This document shows positions 10,559 through 22,075 of a DNA stretch of 64,000 bases, one piece after another (position 1 is the stretch's first letter; each line of letters begins with the position of its first letter). The stretch is from contig JANFNE010000089.1 in NCBI GenBank assembly GCA_024867545.1, positions 33,350 to 97,349 of the forward strand. Direction: 5' to 3'. Source of the DNA: Phytopythium helicoides. Its lineage: Eukaryota; Oomycota; Peronosporomycetes; Pythiales; Pythiaceae. The notes under the pieces were generated by a model, which searched no databases, had not been told where the DNA came from, and saw nothing but the letters and a program-made list of their open reading frames with translations. A program made the position numbers and the translations under genes.

Positions 10559-11302
10559 TTAAGTAACATTTAATTGTAAAAATTCTTTCATAACTGTCGA
10601 ATATTGTTGAAATTGAATATTTAAAATATTAATTAATTCAGGTTCAGGTAATAAATAACTTTGTATATTTTTTAATATACCGGGTGGTAGTTGATCTATA
10701 TCTAAAAAAATAGGATGAGATTTTTCTATTGAATTCATTATTTTAAATTTTATTAAAATATTAATAATATTTTTATTTAAACAGTTAAAATAATTATTAT
10801 AATCAGATATAATGCTAAAATAGTTATTATTATAAATGATATTATTTTCGTTAATAATAGAGCAAATTTTTGGAAATATTCCAGGTCTAGTTGTTATATC
10901 TCTATAAATAATAGCTTCTTGAACTGATTTGATAGTTGTTTCGGTTGTAATCAATACTTTAGATATTCTATAATATAATCCCAATTTATTTTCATTATTA
11001 AAATAATAATCAAAATCATGCAAATTTTTTAATTTAATAGTTTGTAAAAGTTCACTATAAATTTTTATTACTTTTCTATCATTTTCGGTTTGTATATTTT
11101 CTAAAATACGTTCAGGTACTGGTATGATTCTAAGTGGTTTATTATATATACTATTTTGGGGTATATATTCACTTAAAATTGTACTCATTTCATTTCCTTG
11201 ACAAAATGTAGTAGTGATTGAAGAGTTATTTATTAAAAAAAAGAATGTTAAAAATAATAAGATGATAGTTATATTAATTTTGTTTATTTTTTTTAAAGTC
11301 AT
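10559..11302 (-). CDS. Unidentified ORF next to the 24-nt spacer, 247 codons (orf247)
   Basis: I do not recognise this protein. A basic N-terminus is followed by one hydrophobic helix at about residues 12-28 (ITIILLFLTFFFLINNSS), then a mostly polar domain with a proline-rich patch PLRIIPVPERILENIQ (residues about 55-71) and DIDQLPPGILKNIQ near 200-213. This looks like a single-pass membrane protein with its main domain on one side of the inner membrane. It is the gene nearest the spacer and is transcribed away from it, upstream of nad11 (82 nt). It is probably lineage-specific. Confidence 0.6.
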   Translation of the reverse strand: MTLKKINKINITIILLFLTFFFLINNSSITTTFCQGNEMSTILSEYIPQNSIYNKPLRIIPVPERILENIQTENDRKVIKIYSELLQTIKLKNLHDFDYYFNNENKLGLYYRISKVLITTETTIKSVQEAIIYRDITTRPGIFPKICSIINENNIIYNNNYFSIISDYNNYFNCLNKNIINILIKFKIMNSIEKSHPIFLDIDQLPPGILKNIQSYLLPEPELINILNIQFQQYSTVMKEFLQLNVT

Positions 11303-11378
11303 ATTTGATTTTAATTAGAATTTAGAATATTTTTTTTTTATAAATTTTATATTATAATAGAGAAATAAAATTTATAAT

Positions 11379-11402
11379 TTTTTTTTTTTTTTAATTATTA
11401 TT
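11379..11402. other. Small single-copy spacer of only 24 nt between the two arms
   Basis: The sequence is fourteen T followed by AATTATTATT. Complementarity between the arms holds up to 11378/11403 and fails at 11379/11402. No gene fits here. The two flanking copies of orf247 are transcribed away from it. It could be an ordinary spacer or the loop of a terminal hairpin if the molecule is linear. Confidence 0.85.
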
Positions 11403-11478
11403 ATTATAAATTTTATTTCTCTATTATAATATAAAATTTATAAAAAAAAAATATTCTAAATTCTAATTAAAATCAAAT

Positions 11479-12222
11479 ATGACTTTAAAAAAAATAAACA
11501 AAATTAATATAACTATCATCTTATTATTTTTAACATTCTTTTTTTTAATAAATAACTCTTCAATCACTACTACATTTTGTCAAGGAAATGAAATGAGTAC
11601 AATTTTAAGTGAATATATACCCCAAAATAGTATATATAATAAACCACTTAGAATCATACCAGTACCTGAACGTATTTTAGAAAATATACAAACCGAAAAT
11701 GATAGAAAAGTAATAAAAATTTATAGTGAACTTTTACAAACTATTAAATTAAAAAATTTGCATGATTTTGATTATTATTTTAATAATGAAAATAAATTGG
11801 GATTATATTATAGAATATCTAAAGTATTGATTACAACCGAAACAACTATCAAATCAGTTCAAGAAGCTATTATTTATAGAGATATAACAACTAGACCTGG
11901 AATATTTCCAAAAATTTGCTCTATTATTAACGAAAATAATATCATTTATAATAATAACTATTTTAGCATTATATCTGATTATAATAATTATTTTAACTGT
12001 TTAAATAAAAATATTATTAATATTTTAATAAAATTTAAAATAATGAATTCAATAGAAAAATCTCATCCTATTTTTTTAGATATAGATCAACTACCACCCG
12101 GTATATTAAAAAATATACAAAGTTATTTATTACCTGAACCTGAATTAATTAATATTTTAAATATTCAATTTCAACAATATTCGACAGTTATGAAAGAATT
12201 TTTACAATTAAATGTTACTTAA
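11479..12222 (+). CDS. Unidentified orf247, arm 1 copy
   Basis: Mirror copy of 10559-11302 with an identical translation. The two copies stand head to head, with 176 nt between their start codons and the spacer in the middle, so any promoter for this unit lies within that stretch. Confidence 0.6.
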   Translation: MTLKKINKINITIILLFLTFFFLINNSSITTTFCQGNEMSTILSEYIPQNSIYNKPLRIIPVPERILENIQTENDRKVIKIYSELLQTIKLKNLHDFDYYFNNENKLGLYYRISKVLITTETTIKSVQEAIIYRDITTRPGIFPKICSIINENNIIYNNNYFSIISDYNNYFNCLNKNIINILIKFKIMNSIEKSHPIFLDIDQLPPGILKNIQSYLLPEPELINILNIQFQQYSTVMKEFLQLNVT

Positions 12223-12303
12223 TTATATTAATTTTTTTTTTAAAAAAATCTATTTTTTAAGTGAATTAAAATAAAAATTTTGAACAATTTAAAAATAAAA
12301 TAA

Positions 12304-14301
12304 ATGATAGATATTTATATAAATAATATAAAAATAAAAGTAAATAAAAACTTAACAGTTTTACAAGCTTGTAATAATTTTAAAATAGAAATACCTAAAT
12401 TTTGTTTTCAAGAAAATTTACAAATAGCTGGTAATTGTAGGATGTGTTTAGTTGAAATTGAAAGATCACCTAAACCCGTTGCATCTTGTGCTATGCCTGT
12501 AATGCCTAATATGAAAATTTTCACAGATACACCTTTAGTACAAAAAGCTCGTGAAAGTGTTTTAGAATTTCTATTAATAAATCATCCATTAGATTGTCCT
12601 ATATGTGATCAAGCTTCTGAATGTGATTTACAAGATCAAACAATGATTTTTGGTTCTGATCGTAGTAGATTTTTTTTTAAAAAAAGAGGTGTAGAAGATA
12701 AATATTGTGGTCCTTTCATTAAAACTATAATGACAAGATGTATTCATTGTACAAGATGTGTTCGTTTTGCAAATGAAATTTGTGGAATAGACAATTTAGG
12801 TACCACAGGTAGAGGTAATAAAACTGAAATTAATTTTTATTATCCTAATATATTTAATTCTGAATTTTCTGGTAATTTAATAGATTTATGTCCTGTAGGT
12901 GCATTAACTTCAAAACCTTTTAGTTTTAAAGCACGTTCATGGGAATTAAAAAAAAAAGAAGGAGTTGATATTTTAGATGGTATAGGTTCTAATATTAAAA
13001 TAGATATTTTTAATAATGAAATTGTACGTATTTTACCTAAAACTAATTTTAATATCAATAAAGAATGGATTTCAAATAAAACTAGATTTTTTTTTGATAG
13101 TTTAAAATATCAACGTATTCAATATCCTTTAATTAAAGATGAAAATAATAAATTTCAAAAAATATCTTGGTTTGAAGCTTTAAATATTATTAATAATAAA
13201 TTTTTAGAAAAAGATGGTTCTAAAATTAAAACTATCGTTGGTGATTTAGTTGATTTAGAATCTATTTTTATTTTAAAAAAATTTTTAAATAAAATAGGTA
13301 TAAATAATATTTTTTTTGAAAAATATTTAGATCAAAAAAAATTAAAATTAAATTCCGATTTAACTTCTAATTTTTTATTTAATAATAGTTTAAAATCAAT
13401 AGAAGAATCAGATTTATGTTTAATAATTAATAGTAATATTAGACAAGAAGGTTCTATTTTAAATATACATTTAATAAACCGTTTAAAAAAAGGTAATTTT
13501 AAAGTAGCTTATGTTGGTAATAAAAATGACTTTACATATCCTGTTCAACATTTAGGTTTGAATTTAGATATTTTAATAAAAATTATTACAGGAAAACATT
13601 CTTTTTGTAAAGATTTAAAAAAAGCGAAAAACCCTTTAATAATTATTGGTGAAAATGTTATTAATCAAAAAAACGGTTATAATTTAATATCAAAATTAAA
13701 AAATATTTCTTTTTTAAAAAATAAAATTAATTTTTTTAATTCAAAAACTTCTTTAATTAATTTTTTAGAAATAGGATTAAATAATAATTTTTATCAAAAT
13801 AATTCAGAATTATATTATTTATTTAATACTAATTTAAAAAATAAACTAAAAATAAAAAAAAATGATTTTATTATTTATCAAGGACATCATTTTACAGAAG
13901 ATGCTCAAAAATCAAATTTAATATTACCAGGATTAACTTTTTTAGAAAAAAAAGGTACCTATATAAATATTGAAGGGTTTATTCAAAAAAATGATCAATT
14001 TTTAAATTTAGATACTGAGCAAAGAAAAGATTTTATAATTTATAAAAATATTTATAAATTTATTTTAAATAAAAATCAAAAAAATAAAATAAAATCTTTT
14101 TTAAAAATAAAAGAAATTTTACCTTACTTATCTAAAAAAAAATTAAAAATTATTAATAATTTTATTTATAATAATAAAAATTTTAAAATAAATATTAATT
14201 TTTTAGATAATTTAATAAAAAATTCCTTTTATACAAATATATTAGAACAATATTCAAAAATATTGATTAATTCTAATAAAATTATTAAAAACAAAAAATA
14301 A
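12304..14301 (+). CDS. nad11: NADH dehydrogenase subunit 11, arm 1 copy
   Basis: Identical to the product of 8480-10477, with all twelve cluster ligands. It follows orf247 by 81 nt and a 19-nt sequence at 12251-12269 that recurs ahead of orf265. The open frame 12840-13058 on the other strand is a shadow. Confidence 0.97.
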   Translation: MIDIYINNIKIKVNKNLTVLQACNNFKIEIPKFCFQENLQIAGNCRMCLVEIERSPKPVASCAMPVMPNMKIFTDTPLVQKARESVLEFLLINHPLDCPICDQASECDLQDQTMIFGSDRSRFFFKKRGVEDKYCGPFIKTIMTRCIHCTRCVRFANEICGIDNLGTTGRGNKTEINFYYPNIFNSEFSGNLIDLCPVGALTSKPFSFKARSWELKKKEGVDILDGIGSNIKIDIFNNEIVRILPKTNFNINKEWISNKTRFFFDSLKYQRIQYPLIKDENNKFQKISWFEALNIINNKFLEKDGSKIKTIVGDLVDLESIFILKKFLNKIGINNIFFEKYLDQKKLKLNSDLTSNFLFNNSLKSIEESDLCLIINSNIRQEGSILNIHLINRLKKGNFKVAYVGNKNDFTYPVQHLGLNLDILIKIITGKHSFCKDLKKAKNPLIIIGENVINQKNGYNLISKLKNISFLKNKINFFNSKTSLINFLEIGLNNNFYQNNSELYYLFNTNLKNKLKIKKNDFIIYQGHHFTEDAQKSNLILPGLTFLEKKGTYINIEGFIQKNDQFLNLDTEQRKDFIIYKNIYKFILNKNQKNKIKSFLKIKEILPYLSKKKLKIINNFIYNNKNFKININFLDNLIKNSFYTNILEQYSKILINSNKIIKNKK

Positions 14302-14303
14302 TT

Positions 14304-15284
14304 ATGATTTATACAATTTTAAAATTTTTAATTTTAGTTTTACCTTTATTAATAGCTGTTGCTTATTTTACTTTAGTAGAACGTAAAGTATTAGCTTCTG
14401 TTCAAAGAAGAAGAGGACCAAACGTTGTAGGTACTTTTGGATTATTACAACCATTAGCAGATGGTTTAAAATTATTTGTAAAAGAAACTGTTTTACCAAG
14501 TAATTCAGATGTTGTTTTATTTATTTTAGCTCCAATATTAGCTTTTTTTTTAAGCTTATTAAGTTGGGTTGTTATACCTTTAGGTTCAGGTATGTTTTTT
14601 ACTGAATTAAATATAGGTATATTATATTTATTAGCAGTATCATCTTTAGGTGTTTATGGTGTTATTATTGCAGGATGGTCAAGTAATTCAAAATATTCTT
14701 TTTTAGGTGCTTTAAGATCTACCGCACAAATGGTTTCTTATGAATTAACTATAAGTTTTTGTATACTTTCTGTAATAGTATGTGCTAAGTCTTTAAATTT
14801 AATTTCAATAGTTTTAGCACAAAAAACTATATGGTATTGTGTACCTCTTTTTCCAATTTTTTTAATTTTTTTTATTTCATGTCTAGCTGAAACAAACAGA
14901 CATCCTTTTGATTTACCTGAAGCAGAAGCAGAACTAGTTTCAGGGTATAATGTTGAATATTCAGCTATGGGTTTTGCTTTATTCTTTTTAGGAGAATACG
15001 CAAATATGTTATTAATGAGTAGTTTAACTACTATTTTATTCTTAGGTGGCTGGTTAGCACCTTTTCCTTTTAATATTAAAATAATTGATATTTTACCTGG
15101 ATCTTTTTGGTTTAGTATAAAAGTATGTTTTTTTGTTGTTTTATTTGTTTTAGCTAGAGCAATTTTACCTAGATATAGATATGATCAATTAATGCGATTA
15201 GGTTGGAAAGTTTTTTTACCTTTTACATTAAGCTGGTTTTTATACACTGCAAGTATTTTAATAAGTTTTAATTGGTTAGTTTAA
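14304..15284 (+). CDS. nad1: NADH dehydrogenase subunit 1, arm 1 copy
   Basis: Identical to the product of 7497-8477. It starts 2 nt after the nad11 stop and ends 3 nt before nad4L. Confidence 0.98.
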   Translation: MIYTILKFLILVLPLLIAVAYFTLVERKVLASVQRRRGPNVVGTFGLLQPLADGLKLFVKETVLPSNSDVVLFILAPILAFFLSLLSWVVIPLGSGMFFTELNIGILYLLAVSSLGVYGVIIAGWSSNSKYSFLGALRSTAQMVSYELTISFCILSVIVCAKSLNLISIVLAQKTIWYCVPLFPIFLIFFISCLAETNRHPFDLPEAEAELVSGYNVEYSAMGFALFFLGEYANMLLMSSLTTILFLGGWLAPFPFNIKIIDILPGSFWFSIKVCFFVVLFVLARAILPRYRYDQLMRLGWKVFLPFTLSWFLYTASILISFNWLV

Positions 15285-15287
15285 TTT

Positions 15288-15590
15288 ATGAATATATTAA
15301 ATCATTTTATTATAAATTTTTTTTTATTTTGTCTAGGTTTGTTTGGTATTATATTAAATAGACAAAATATTATAATTATTTTAATGTCTATTGAATTATT
15401 ATTATTATCAGTAAACTTAAATTTTATATATTTTTCAGTATTTATTGATGATGTAATAGGACAAGTTTTTTCATTATTAATTTTAACAGTAGCTGCCGCT
15501 GAATCTGCTATAGGGTTAGCTATTATGATTGTTTTTTTTAAAATTTATGGTGATATTTCAATATATAAAATTAATTTATTATCATTATAA
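15288..15590 (+). CDS. nad4L: NADH dehydrogenase subunit 4L, arm 1 copy
   Basis: Identical to the product of 7191-7493. Its stop codon runs into the 32-nt palindrome at 15590-15621. Confidence 0.97.
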   Translation: MNILNHFIINFFLFCLGLFGIILNRQNIIIILMSIELLLLSVNLNFIYFSVFIDDVIGQVFSLLILTVAAAESAIGLAIMIVFFKIYGDISIYKINLLSL

Positions 15591-15621
15591 TTTACATATA
15601 TAATATATTATATATGTAAAT
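15590..15621. terminator. 32-nt palindrome between nad4L and trnM, arm 1 copy
   Basis: Mirror of 7160-7191, again at a tail-to-tail boundary. Confidence 0.6.
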
Positions 15622-15680
15622 ATACATATCAATACTTAATATAAATTATTAATATTTTATTTATTAATATTTTTATAAAT

Positions 15681-15751
15681 GACGTGAGTAGGACTCGAAC
15701 CTACATCTTCAGATTATGAGCCTGATAAGTTGCCAATTACTCTATCTCGTC
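15681..15751 (-). tRNA. trnM(cau): tRNA with CAU anticodon, arm 1 copy
   Basis: Mirror of the CAU tRNA at 7030-7100. Confidence 0.88.
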
Positions 15752-15803
15752 TTTTAAATAAAAAATTATAAAAAAAATTATAATTTTTATTTATAATATT
15801 TGA

Positions 15804-16034
<231 letters not shown>

Positions 16035-16141
16035 TTATATTTTTTTTTGTATTAAATTATAATATCTTAAACACTATAAAAAATATTTTATTTGATATTT
16101 AATTTCATTTTATATGTCCATATATTTATTTATTTTAAAAT

Positions 16142-16939
16142 TTAATAAAAATTTTCTTTATAATTTTTATATATTTTAAATAAATTAAAAATTATCATAA
16201 TATTAAAATATATTTTAATATGTACATTTTTTAATAATATTAAATAATTATAATTTAAAAAATTAAAATATATATATTTATAATAATAATAACTTTTAAA
16301 AATATAATTTAAAATATTATAAAACCTAACAGAAAATAAAATAAAAAAATAATAATTATTTTCTAAATAATCTATTGATTCTAAAAAAAAATCATTATCA
16401 GCATAATTTAACATTTTTTCTAAATCCGTAAATATAATATTTCCTTTAATACCATCTTTTTCTAAATCTAATAATACTATTTTTTCTCTAAGATTTTCAC
16501 GAAAAATAAATGAAATATTTTGAAATTTTAAATTATCTTGAAAATTAATATCTAAATTAAATATAAAATTTTTTAAAGATGTTTGCATGTTATATGAAGA
16601 TAAATTTATTCCGTTATTATTAGAATCATCTATAACTTTTTTAAAAATTTTTTTTTCAATTGAAATAGTACTTTCATCCCCAAATCTAACAATATGATTT
16701 AAAGGATTTATAGGTATACAACCCATTAATTTCATTAAAAAAAATTGAAAATCAGTTATTTTTTTTATATTTTCATAATCAGTTTCATAATTAGCATTGC
16801 AAATAGATAATATATCTTGGTTTATGTTGTTGTTTAAATTTTGATATTCTTGTAAAATTAAATTTTTTTTACTTTTTAAATCTAAATTAGAGTTTTCTAT
16901 AATTTGATTTATTATGTTTTCAAAATTTTTTTCTTTCAT
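16142..16939 (-). CDS. Unidentified orf265, arm 1 copy
   Basis: Identical to the product of 5842-6639. It is followed downstream by atp9 on the same strand. Confidence 0.6.
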   Translation of the reverse strand: MKEKNFENIINQIIENSNLDLKSKKNLILQEYQNLNNNINQDILSICNANYETDYENIKKITDFQFFLMKLMGCIPINPLNHIVRFGDESTISIEKKIFKKVIDDSNNNGINLSSYNMQTSLKNFIFNLDINFQDNLKFQNISFIFRENLREKIVLLDLEKDGIKGNIIFTDLEKMLNYADNDFFLESIDYLENNYYFFILFSVRFYNILNYIFKSYYYYKYIYFNFLNYNYLILLKNVHIKIYFNIMIIFNLFKIYKNYKENFY

Positions 16940-17174
16940 AAATTTATTTTTTTAAAAAATTTTTACAATCTCTATATTAATTCACTTAAAAAATAAAAAA
17001 TATTTTATTAATTTTTTATTAAAAAAATATAAAATACATATAAATACAAAAATATTATAAATATAAATTATAATTCCCTTTTTTCAAAAGTATTTATAAT
17101 AAAATTTTATTTTAATAACATGAATTTAAAATAATTTCAGATAATATAAAATTTTTTTTATTTATAATATTTTT

Positions 17175-17246
17175 ACAACCTCTTGGACTTGAACCAAGAT
17201 TTTAAAGCTTAGAAGGCTAATACTCTACCAATTAAGTTAAGGTCGT
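17175..17246 (-). tRNA. trnR(ucu): tRNA-Arg (UCU), arm 1 copy
   Basis: Mirror of 5535-5606, one base from the nad6 stop. Confidence 0.94.
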
Positions 17247-17247
17247 T

Positions 17248-17892
17248 TTAATTTTTATTTTTAACATTGAAAATAGCTTTCAATGAATCTCTAGATAATT
17301 GTTTATATATATTTTTAGTTAAAAAATTTTGTTTTTTTTTTTCTTTTTTAGTTAAAAAAACAGCTCCAATTAAAGCTATTAATAATATAATACCTGATGC
17401 TAAAAAAAAAAACGCATAATAACTATATAAAATTTGTCCAATTGTTTCAATATTTGTTATACTATCAACATAATTTATATAAGGTCTATAAAATAAATCA
17501 TTCTTAAAAAAAGATTGATCAATTATATGATAATATGTAGTAAAAATTTTACTAAACATTAAAAAAGTTTCTAAAAAAAAAATAAAACTTATTAAAAAAA
17601 TAATTGGAAGATAACCAAAATTATTACTATTTTTATTTTTATCAATTAATACATTAATATCTAACATCATAATAACAAATAAAAATAAAACAGTAATAGC
17701 GCCTACATAAATAATAATTAACATTATAGATATAAATTCAACTTCTGATATTAATAATAACCCTGTTGAATTTACAAAAACTAATATTAAAAAAAATGCA
17801 GAATATATTGTATTTGTAGAATATATTACAAATATAGCTGAAGTTAAAGCTATACTTGAAAAAAAAAAGAAAAATATTGTTTCAAAATTCAT
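17248..17892 (-). CDS. nad6: NADH dehydrogenase subunit 6, arm 1 copy
   Basis: Identical to the product of 4889-5533, including the basic C-terminal tail. Confidence 0.95.
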   Translation of the reverse strand: MNFETIFFFFFSSIALTSAIFVIYSTNTIYSAFFLILVFVNSTGLLLISEVEFISIMLIIIYVGAITVLFLFVIMMLDINVLIDKNKNSNNFGYLPIIFLISFIFFLETFLMFSKIFTTYYHIIDQSFFKNDLFYRPYINYVDSITNIETIGQILYSYYAFFFLASGIILLIALIGAVFLTKKEKKKQNFLTKNIYKQLSRDSLKAIFNVKNKN

Positions 17893-17945
17893 AAAAATTA
17901 AATTTTTGATAATTTTATCTTAAACAATATATTTTATTATTTTTT

Positions 17946-19940
17946 TTATTTTAAAATAATTAAAATAAAAAAGAATAATAAAATAGTTACAAAATTAAAA
18001 TAAAATAATATAGAAAAAAATACTACATTAATTAAAAAAATAGTACTAATTAAAATCAATAAAGAATAATGATAAATATAACCTGTTTGAATTAATATTA
18101 CTTTTTGACTTAAAAAAGAAAAAAAAGCAACTAAACCATAAGGACCACACATCTCAATTAAACCTTTATCAATCATTTTATAAGTATAATTATACCCAAT
18201 TTTTAAAATATATTGATTTACAAATTCATAATAAATTTTATCAAAATACCATTTTCTATTTAAAAAATTATAAAAATATAAACCATATTTTGAAATTTTC
18301 AATTCATATAAAAATTTAAATTTAAAAAAATATAAATAAAAAGCACTAAATAAACCACCAAAACTTAAAATAACTGGTAATAATTTAAAAAAAGTAGGTA
18401 AAAATTCAGCATCAATCATCTGATTATTTACTGGATTTATATATATAGAATTATTCCAAAAATTAGAACCTAAACCTACAAACATATCTTTTGATAAATA
18501 ACCAATAAAAATACTACCAAAAGCTAATAAACCAAGAGGTAAACCCATTTCTAAAGGAACATCATGTGCATGTTTTATTACATTTTTATAAGCATTTGTT
18601 TCACTTAAAAAAGCAAAAAATAATAAACGTGTTGAATAAAATGCTGTAAAAAAAGCACCTATAGTACCTAACCAATAAGCAAAATGACCTGTTTCACTAA
18701 AACTAGCAAAAGCTACTTCTAATATTAAATCTTTTGAATAAAAACCTGTTAAAAAAGGAAAACCCATTAAAGATAATGAACCTATTAAAAACATAACATA
18801 AGTATAAGGTAATATACGTCTTAATCCACCCATTTTTCTAATATCTTGTTCATCACCCATAGCATGAATAACGGCACCAGAACATAAAAATAATAAAGCT
18901 TTAAAATAAGCATGATTTGATAAGTGAAAAATAGCTAAAGGATAATTTGATAAACCACAAGCAAAAAACATATAACCTAATTGACTACATGTAGAATATG
19001 CAACTATTTTTTTAAAATCATTCTGAACTAAACCTACAGTACTTGCAAAAAAAGCCGTAGAAGCACCTATAATTGTTACTACTTTTAAAGAAAATACAGA
19101 ATATTCAAAAATAGGAGAACATCTTGCAGTTAAATATACACCAGCTGTTACCATGGTAGCCGCATGTATTAATGCAGAAACAGGTGTTGGTCCTTCCATA
19201 GCATCAGGTAACCATAAATGTAAAAAAATTTGAGCAGATTTACCCATAGCACCTATGAAAATTAAAATACAAGTTACATCAATAATACTTAAACTATAAT
19301 TAAAAAATATAAAATTAAAATCTTTAACAATAGAAATAGCAGCAAATGTACTAAAATATTCAATTGTTCTTATATTATAAAAAATAGTTAAAATACCTAA
19401 TAATAAAATTAAATCACTAATTCTATTAACTAACATAGCTTTTATTGCAGCTTTATTTGCTTGTAAACGTGTAAACCAAAAATTAATTAATAAAAAAGAA
19501 CAAAAACCTACACCTTCCCAACCTACAAACATTTGCATAAAATTATCTCCAGTTACTAAAATTATCATAAAAAAAGTAAATAAAGATAGATATGACATAA
19601 ATCTTGAAAGATGCGGATCATGTGCCATATATTGTGAAGAATATAAATGAACTAAAGTTGAAATACTTGTAACAACAATTAACATAACCATTGTTAAACT
19701 ATCAAATAAAAAGCTCCAATTACAGTTAAATAAACCACTATTTATCCAAGTAGCTAAATATATAATATATTCATATTCAAAAGTAATTGAATAATAAAAA
19801 ATTATTAATGAAAAACTAAAACTTAAAAAAGTTGTTAAAGTGGTTATTACTACAGAACCTTGACGTCCTATATAAAAACCAAAAAAACCGGCTGCTATTG
19901 AGCCTAATAAAGGTAAAAATATAATAGATAATAATAACAT
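17946..19940 (-). CDS. nad5: NADH dehydrogenase subunit 5, arm 1 copy
   Basis: Identical to the product of 2841-4835. The palindrome 20017-20080 separates it from trnP. Confidence 0.97.
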   Translation of the reverse strand: MLLLSIIFLPLLGSIAAGFFGFYIGRQGSVVITTLTTFLSFSFSLIIFYYSITFEYEYIIYLATWINSGLFNCNWSFLFDSLTMVMLIVVTSISTLVHLYSSQYMAHDPHLSRFMSYLSLFTFFMIILVTGDNFMQMFVGWEGVGFCSFLLINFWFTRLQANKAAIKAMLVNRISDLILLLGILTIFYNIRTIEYFSTFAAISIVKDFNFIFFNYSLSIIDVTCILIFIGAMGKSAQIFLHLWLPDAMEGPTPVSALIHAATMVTAGVYLTARCSPIFEYSVFSLKVVTIIGASTAFFASTVGLVQNDFKKIVAYSTCSQLGYMFFACGLSNYPLAIFHLSNHAYFKALLFLCSGAVIHAMGDEQDIRKMGGLRRILPYTYVMFLIGSLSLMGFPFLTGFYSKDLILEVAFASFSETGHFAYWLGTIGAFFTAFYSTRLLFFAFLSETNAYKNVIKHAHDVPLEMGLPLGLLAFGSIFIGYLSKDMFVGLGSNFWNNSIYINPVNNQMIDAEFLPTFFKLLPVILSFGGLFSAFYLYFFKFKFLYELKISKYGLYFYNFLNRKWYFDKIYYEFVNQYILKIGYNYTYKMIDKGLIEMCGPYGLVAFFSFLSQKVILIQTGYIYHYSLLILISTIFLINVVFFSILFYFNFVTILLFFFILIILK

Positions 19941-20016
19941 AGTATAATAAGGATTACATAAAAATAAATATTTTTTTATTTATTTTTATTTCTATAATAA
20001 TATAATTTTATAAAGA

Positions 20017-20080
20017 TATTATTATTATAAAAAATATAATTACATATTAATATGTAATTATATTTTTTATAATAATAATA
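20017..20080. repeat. 64-nt perfect palindrome, arm 1 copy
   Basis: Mirror of 2701-2764, between nad5 and trnP. Confidence 0.9.
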
Positions 20081-20084
20081 ATTT

Positions 20085-20159
20085 CGGAAGAAAAGGATTC
20101 GAACCTTTGATCTTCTGTTCCCAAAACAGATGCATTAAACCATACTATGCTACCTTCCG
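20085..20159 (-). tRNA. trnP(ugg): tRNA-Pro (UGG), arm 1 copy
   Basis: Mirror of 2622-2696. Confidence 0.95.
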
Positions 20160-20171
20160 TTAAGAAAAAAT

Positions 20172-20242
20172 AATGATGGTAGGACTTGAACCTACAACTT
20201 TAGGATTATGATTCCCACGTTCCACCATTAAACTACATCATC
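20172..20242 (-). tRNA. trnM(cau): tRNA with CAU anticodon, arm 1 copy
   Basis: Mirror of 2539-2609. Confidence 0.88.
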
Positions 20243-20250
20243 TTTAAATA

Positions 20251-20338
20251 AGTCGAAGTGGGATTTGAACCCACGAGTTAATTACTTAACTGATAGTTTA
20301 GCAAACTACTGCCTTAAACCTGACTTGGCTATTCGACC
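20251..20338 (-). tRNA. trnS(gcu): tRNA-Ser (GCU), arm 1 copy
   Basis: Mirror of 2443-2530. Confidence 0.95.
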
Positions 20339-20357
20339 TAAAATATATAATAATAAC

Positions 20358-20428
20358 TTCTTTGATAGGATTTGAACCTACAACCTAATGGTTAACAGCC
20401 ATTTGCTCTACCATTGAGCTACAAAGAA
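20358..20428 (-). tRNA. trnN(guu): tRNA-Asn (GUU), arm 1 copy
   Basis: Mirror of 2353-2423, just downstream of the complete rnl. Confidence 0.95.
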
Positions 20429-20445
20429 ATAAAAAATATATTTAA

Positions 20446-20746
20446 ATAAAAATTTGAAACTTTTAGTATTTTTTAGCTACATACTTTACAGTATTTACAC
20501 TTAAAACCTATCAATGTAATAGTCTTTTACAGTTTTCATTTGAAAAATTTTTAAGAATGGTTTCTTACTTAGATGCTTTCAGTAATTATCCAAAATAAAT
20601 TTAGCTACTCGGCGATGCTTATAAAACAACCGATACACCAGAGATTTACCCTTCTCGGTCCTCTCGTACTAGAGTTAGATTCTTTCATTTTTCATAATAT
20701 CTATAGAAGATAGGAACCAAACTGTCTCACGACGTTCTAAACCCAA

Positions 20747-20786
<40 letters not shown>

Positions 20787-20864
20787 AACCTTCTCCAGCT
20801 CCAGGATGTGATGAGTCGACATCGAGGTGCCAAACGACTCCGTCGATAGGAGCTCTTAGGAGTC

Positions 20865-20907
<43 letters not shown>

Positions 20908-21345
20908 AATCTTTCCACAAAGAATTATCGGATCACTATGACCGACTTTCGTCCCTGTTTGATATGTCTATCTTACAGTCAAGCAAGCTTTTACCATTAC
21001 GCTCTACAATTGATACTAAAATCCAATTTGAGCTTACCTTTGTACACCTCCGTTACTCTTTAGGAGGTGACCGCCCCAGTCAAACTACCAACCATACAAT
21101 GTCTATTTTTAAAAAATATTAGTTATTTATTTTAATAAGAGTGGTATTTCAAGATTATCTAAGCAATTCACTAGCGTGAAGGCCTCAAAGATTACCACTT
21201 ATGCTACACATATTAGATAAAATAACAATATAAAGATGTAGTAAAGGTTCACGGGGTCTTTCCGTCTAACTATAGAGAATCCGCATCTTCACGGATATTT
21301 CAAATTCACTGAGTCTATATTGGAGACAGCGGGGATGTCGTTACA

Positions 21346-21402
<57 letters not shown>

Positions 21403-21460
21403 GAGTTACGGCCGCCGTTTACTGGGACTTCCATTCAATGCTAAAACATCTCCTATTAAT

Positions 21461-21498
<38 letters not shown>

Positions 21499-22042
21499 GT
21501 TACCATTTAGCAGAGTCCTAAGTTTTTATTAAACAGTCGCAACCCCCTATTTTGTGACACCTAATAATTAAATTAGGTACTTTTTATCCCGAAGTTACAA
21601 AGTCATTTTGCCGAGTTCCTTCAATATAGTTCTCTCATTCACCTTAGTCTACTCGACCTATCTACCTGTGTTGGTTTAGGGTACGGTTTATTTTTAAAAA
21701 AAGCTATTTCCTGAAAAATAAAAATTTTTGTCACTTTTTTAAAAAAATTTAATTTAAAAATTATCCCATCAAAATTTGCTTTCGTCAAATCTTTCTTAGG
21801 GGCCGTTTCACTTTATGAAATACATTTTAACATAAAAACCCTTAGATTTACGGTGATAATGATTCTTATTCATTATTTTTTGTTACTAATGCCAGCATTT
21901 TCTTTTCTGATATCTTCAATATATTTTACAACATATCTTTTTTAACATACAGAATGTTCCGCTACCGTTTTATTTTTAAAATAAAACTTGCCGCTTCGGT
22001 AAATTTCTTAAGTCTCGATACATTTTAGGCGCAAAAAAACTA

Positions 22043-22075
<33 letters not shown>

